A DNA stretch of 6,248 nt, taken from assembly GCF_943913695.1 (NCBI RefSeq), contig NZ_CALTZE010000170.1:1-6248 (forward strand). The letters are read 5' to 3'. Both the position numbers and the translations under genes were made by a program. Positions 5,908-6,248 of the stretch are shown piece after piece. The stretch's first letter is position 1. Each line of letters opens with the position of its first letter. The notes under the pieces were generated by a model, which saw nothing but the letters and a program-made list of their open reading frames with translations, did no database searches and was not told the origin of the DNA. The stretch comes from an uncultured Marmoricola sp. (GTDB lineage: Bacteria; Actinomycetota; Actinomycetes; Propionibacteriales; Nocardioidaceae).

Positions 5908-6016
5908 GCGGTGCGTGGGGGGTGGGGCTCCATCCGCCATGTAACGCGGGGTTATCCCATGTGAACAAGGGCTGTGCCCGGCGTGTCGCGTGCACACCAC
6001 CGCACCACATGGCGCT

Positions 6017-6059
6017 GTACGCCGCACCCGTCCGCGGTCCGCGCCACGGGCCGGCGTAC
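6017..6059. other. inner stem-loop in the centre of the inverted repeat
   Basis: GTACGCCG (6017-6024) is the reverse complement of CGGCGTAC (6052-6059), giving an 8-bp perfect stem. CCCGT (6027-6031) against ACGGG (6046-6050) continues the pairing after a bulge. It is centred about 12 bp left of the outer repeat, so it is a separate hairpin in the loop. Confidence 0.5.
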
Positions 6060-6082
6060 GTCGCTGTGGCGCGGCGCTGTCG

Positions 6083-6102
6083 CCGCACCACATGTGGTGC
6101 GG
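6083..6102. promoter_or_regulatory. perfect 20-bp palindrome, possible operator
   Basis: CCGCACCACATGTGGTGCGG reads the same on both strands, the form expected for a dimeric DNA-binding protein. Its left half recurs in direct orientation at 6000-6011 (CCGCACCACATG). No regulator gene is in the window, so the binding protein is unknown. Confidence 0.5.
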
Positions 6103-6205
6103 TGTTGGTGCGCTCAGGAGGCCGGACAGGCCTTGTTCACATGCACTAACCCCGCGTTACATGCGACTTCGCGCCGCCCCCACCGCCCCACGACCCCCGG
6201 ACGCA

Positions 6206-6240
6206 CCACGGGCGCCGACCGGGGAGGTCGGCGCCCGTGG
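6206..6240 (-). terminator. strong 15-bp terminator-like hairpin
   Basis: CCACGGGCGCCGACC (6206-6220) and GGTCGGCGCCCGTGG (6226-6240) form a perfect 15-bp stem with a GGGGA loop. No rightward gene ends before it, so it most likely terminates a leftward gene whose stop lies just beyond 6248. It would thereby insulate the methyltransferase promoter. It has no T-tract, as is frequent in high-GC actinobacteria. Confidence 0.7.
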
Positions 6241-6248
6241 GGGTGAGG

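Larger units (their letters stand above)
5938..6163. repeat. large imperfect inverted repeat with CATG cores
   Basis: Outer arms 5938-5975 and 6126-6163 pair at 34 of 38 positions: CATGTAACGCGGGGTTA (17 bp perfect), a 3-base mismatch, CATGTGAACAAGG (13 bp perfect), one mismatch, then CTGT. With a one-base slip, the symmetry resumes at CACCGCACCACATG (5998-6011) against its complement at 6091-6104. The arms thus extend over about 74 bp around a 79-bp centre. Six ACATG/CATGT cores are placed almost symmetrically. No transposase, convincing target duplication or ORF is associated. It could be a regulatory array upstream of the methyltransferase promoter (left arm starts about 44 bp before the start codon), a non-autonomous mobile repeat, or a structured RNA. 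I cannot choose between these. Confidence 0.85.
5895..6248. other. 354-bp structured intergenic region
   Basis: No credible gene is seen. The open frames crossing this stretch have no ribosome binding site or family motif, and several simply run through palindromes. It holds, in order, the methyltransferase promoter, a large near-symmetric inverted repeat, an inner palindrome and a strong hairpin. A plus-strand start at GTG 6237, behind GGAGG at 6223-6227, cannot be excluded at the window edge, but its ribosome binding site would be buried in the hairpin. Confidence 0.7.

Noticed and set aside
219..6060. Excess of GTACG/CGTAC words across the window
   Set aside because: The words occur in genes and intergenic DNA alike, so this looks like a genome-wide sequence preference rather than a local feature. 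It was used only as weak support for a Nocardioides-like host.
5953..6143. DnaA boxes or a replication origin
   Set aside because: TTATCCCAT and two TTGTTCACA words resemble DnaA boxes imperfectly, but there is no cluster of exact TTGTCCACA or TTATCCACA boxes, no AT-rich segment, and no dnaA or dnaN nearby.
5505..6149. Plus-strand open frame crossing the methyltransferase start and the inverted repeat
   Set aside because: It is antisense to the methyltransferase for most of its length and then runs through palindromes, with no ribosome binding site or recognisable domain.
5938..6163. Insertion sequence or CRISPR array
   Set aside because: There is no transposase, no convincing target-site duplication (flanks CGC and CGA), and no regularly spaced direct repeats with unique spacers.

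Overview
This window is chromosomal DNA from a high-GC actinobacterium. Nocardioides or a close relative is the best guess. The clues are the very high GC content, GTG starts, apparent leaderless promoters, a DNA topoisomerase I without zinc fingers but with a lysine-repeat tail, and frequent GTACG/CGTAC words. The genus is inferred from general familiarity, not from a search.

Layout, left to right. Bases 1-81 hold a 9-bp hairpin and repeat-like sequence downstream of a leftward ATP-grasp ligase gene (82-957). A short divergent promoter region (958-1040) separates it from a rightward unit: a possible 22-codon leader ORF (1041-1109) whose stop overlaps the GTG start of a one-pass membrane protein (1106-1489). 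That gene converges on topA (leftward, 1505-4213) with only 15 bp between the stop codons. A 193-bp gap (4214-4406) carries the likely topA promoter, two mutually exclusive hairpins and an 11-bp tandem repeat. Upstream of it lies a leftward class I SAM-dependent methyltransferase gene with an NPPF motif (4407-5894).

The last 354 bp (5895-6248) contain no credible gene but are highly structured. They hold a leaderless-type promoter for the methyltransferase and a roughly 226-bp nearly symmetric inverted repeat (5938-6163). The repeat carries six ACATG/CATGT cores and a perfect 20-bp palindrome. A strong 15-bp terminator-like hairpin (6206-6240) follows, probably ending a leftward gene that lies beyond the window.

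The methyltransferase and topA are co-oriented. Each seems to have its own promoter, and both promoters share the 10-mer CGCTACCGTG. TopA relaxes negative supercoils. The substrate of the methyltransferase cannot be read from the sequence. The ATP-grasp enzyme and the small membrane protein are unrelated neighbours of unknown role. No mobile-element gene, tRNA, rRNA or CRISPR array was seen. The most interesting unexplained structure is the symmetric CATG-containing inverted repeat.
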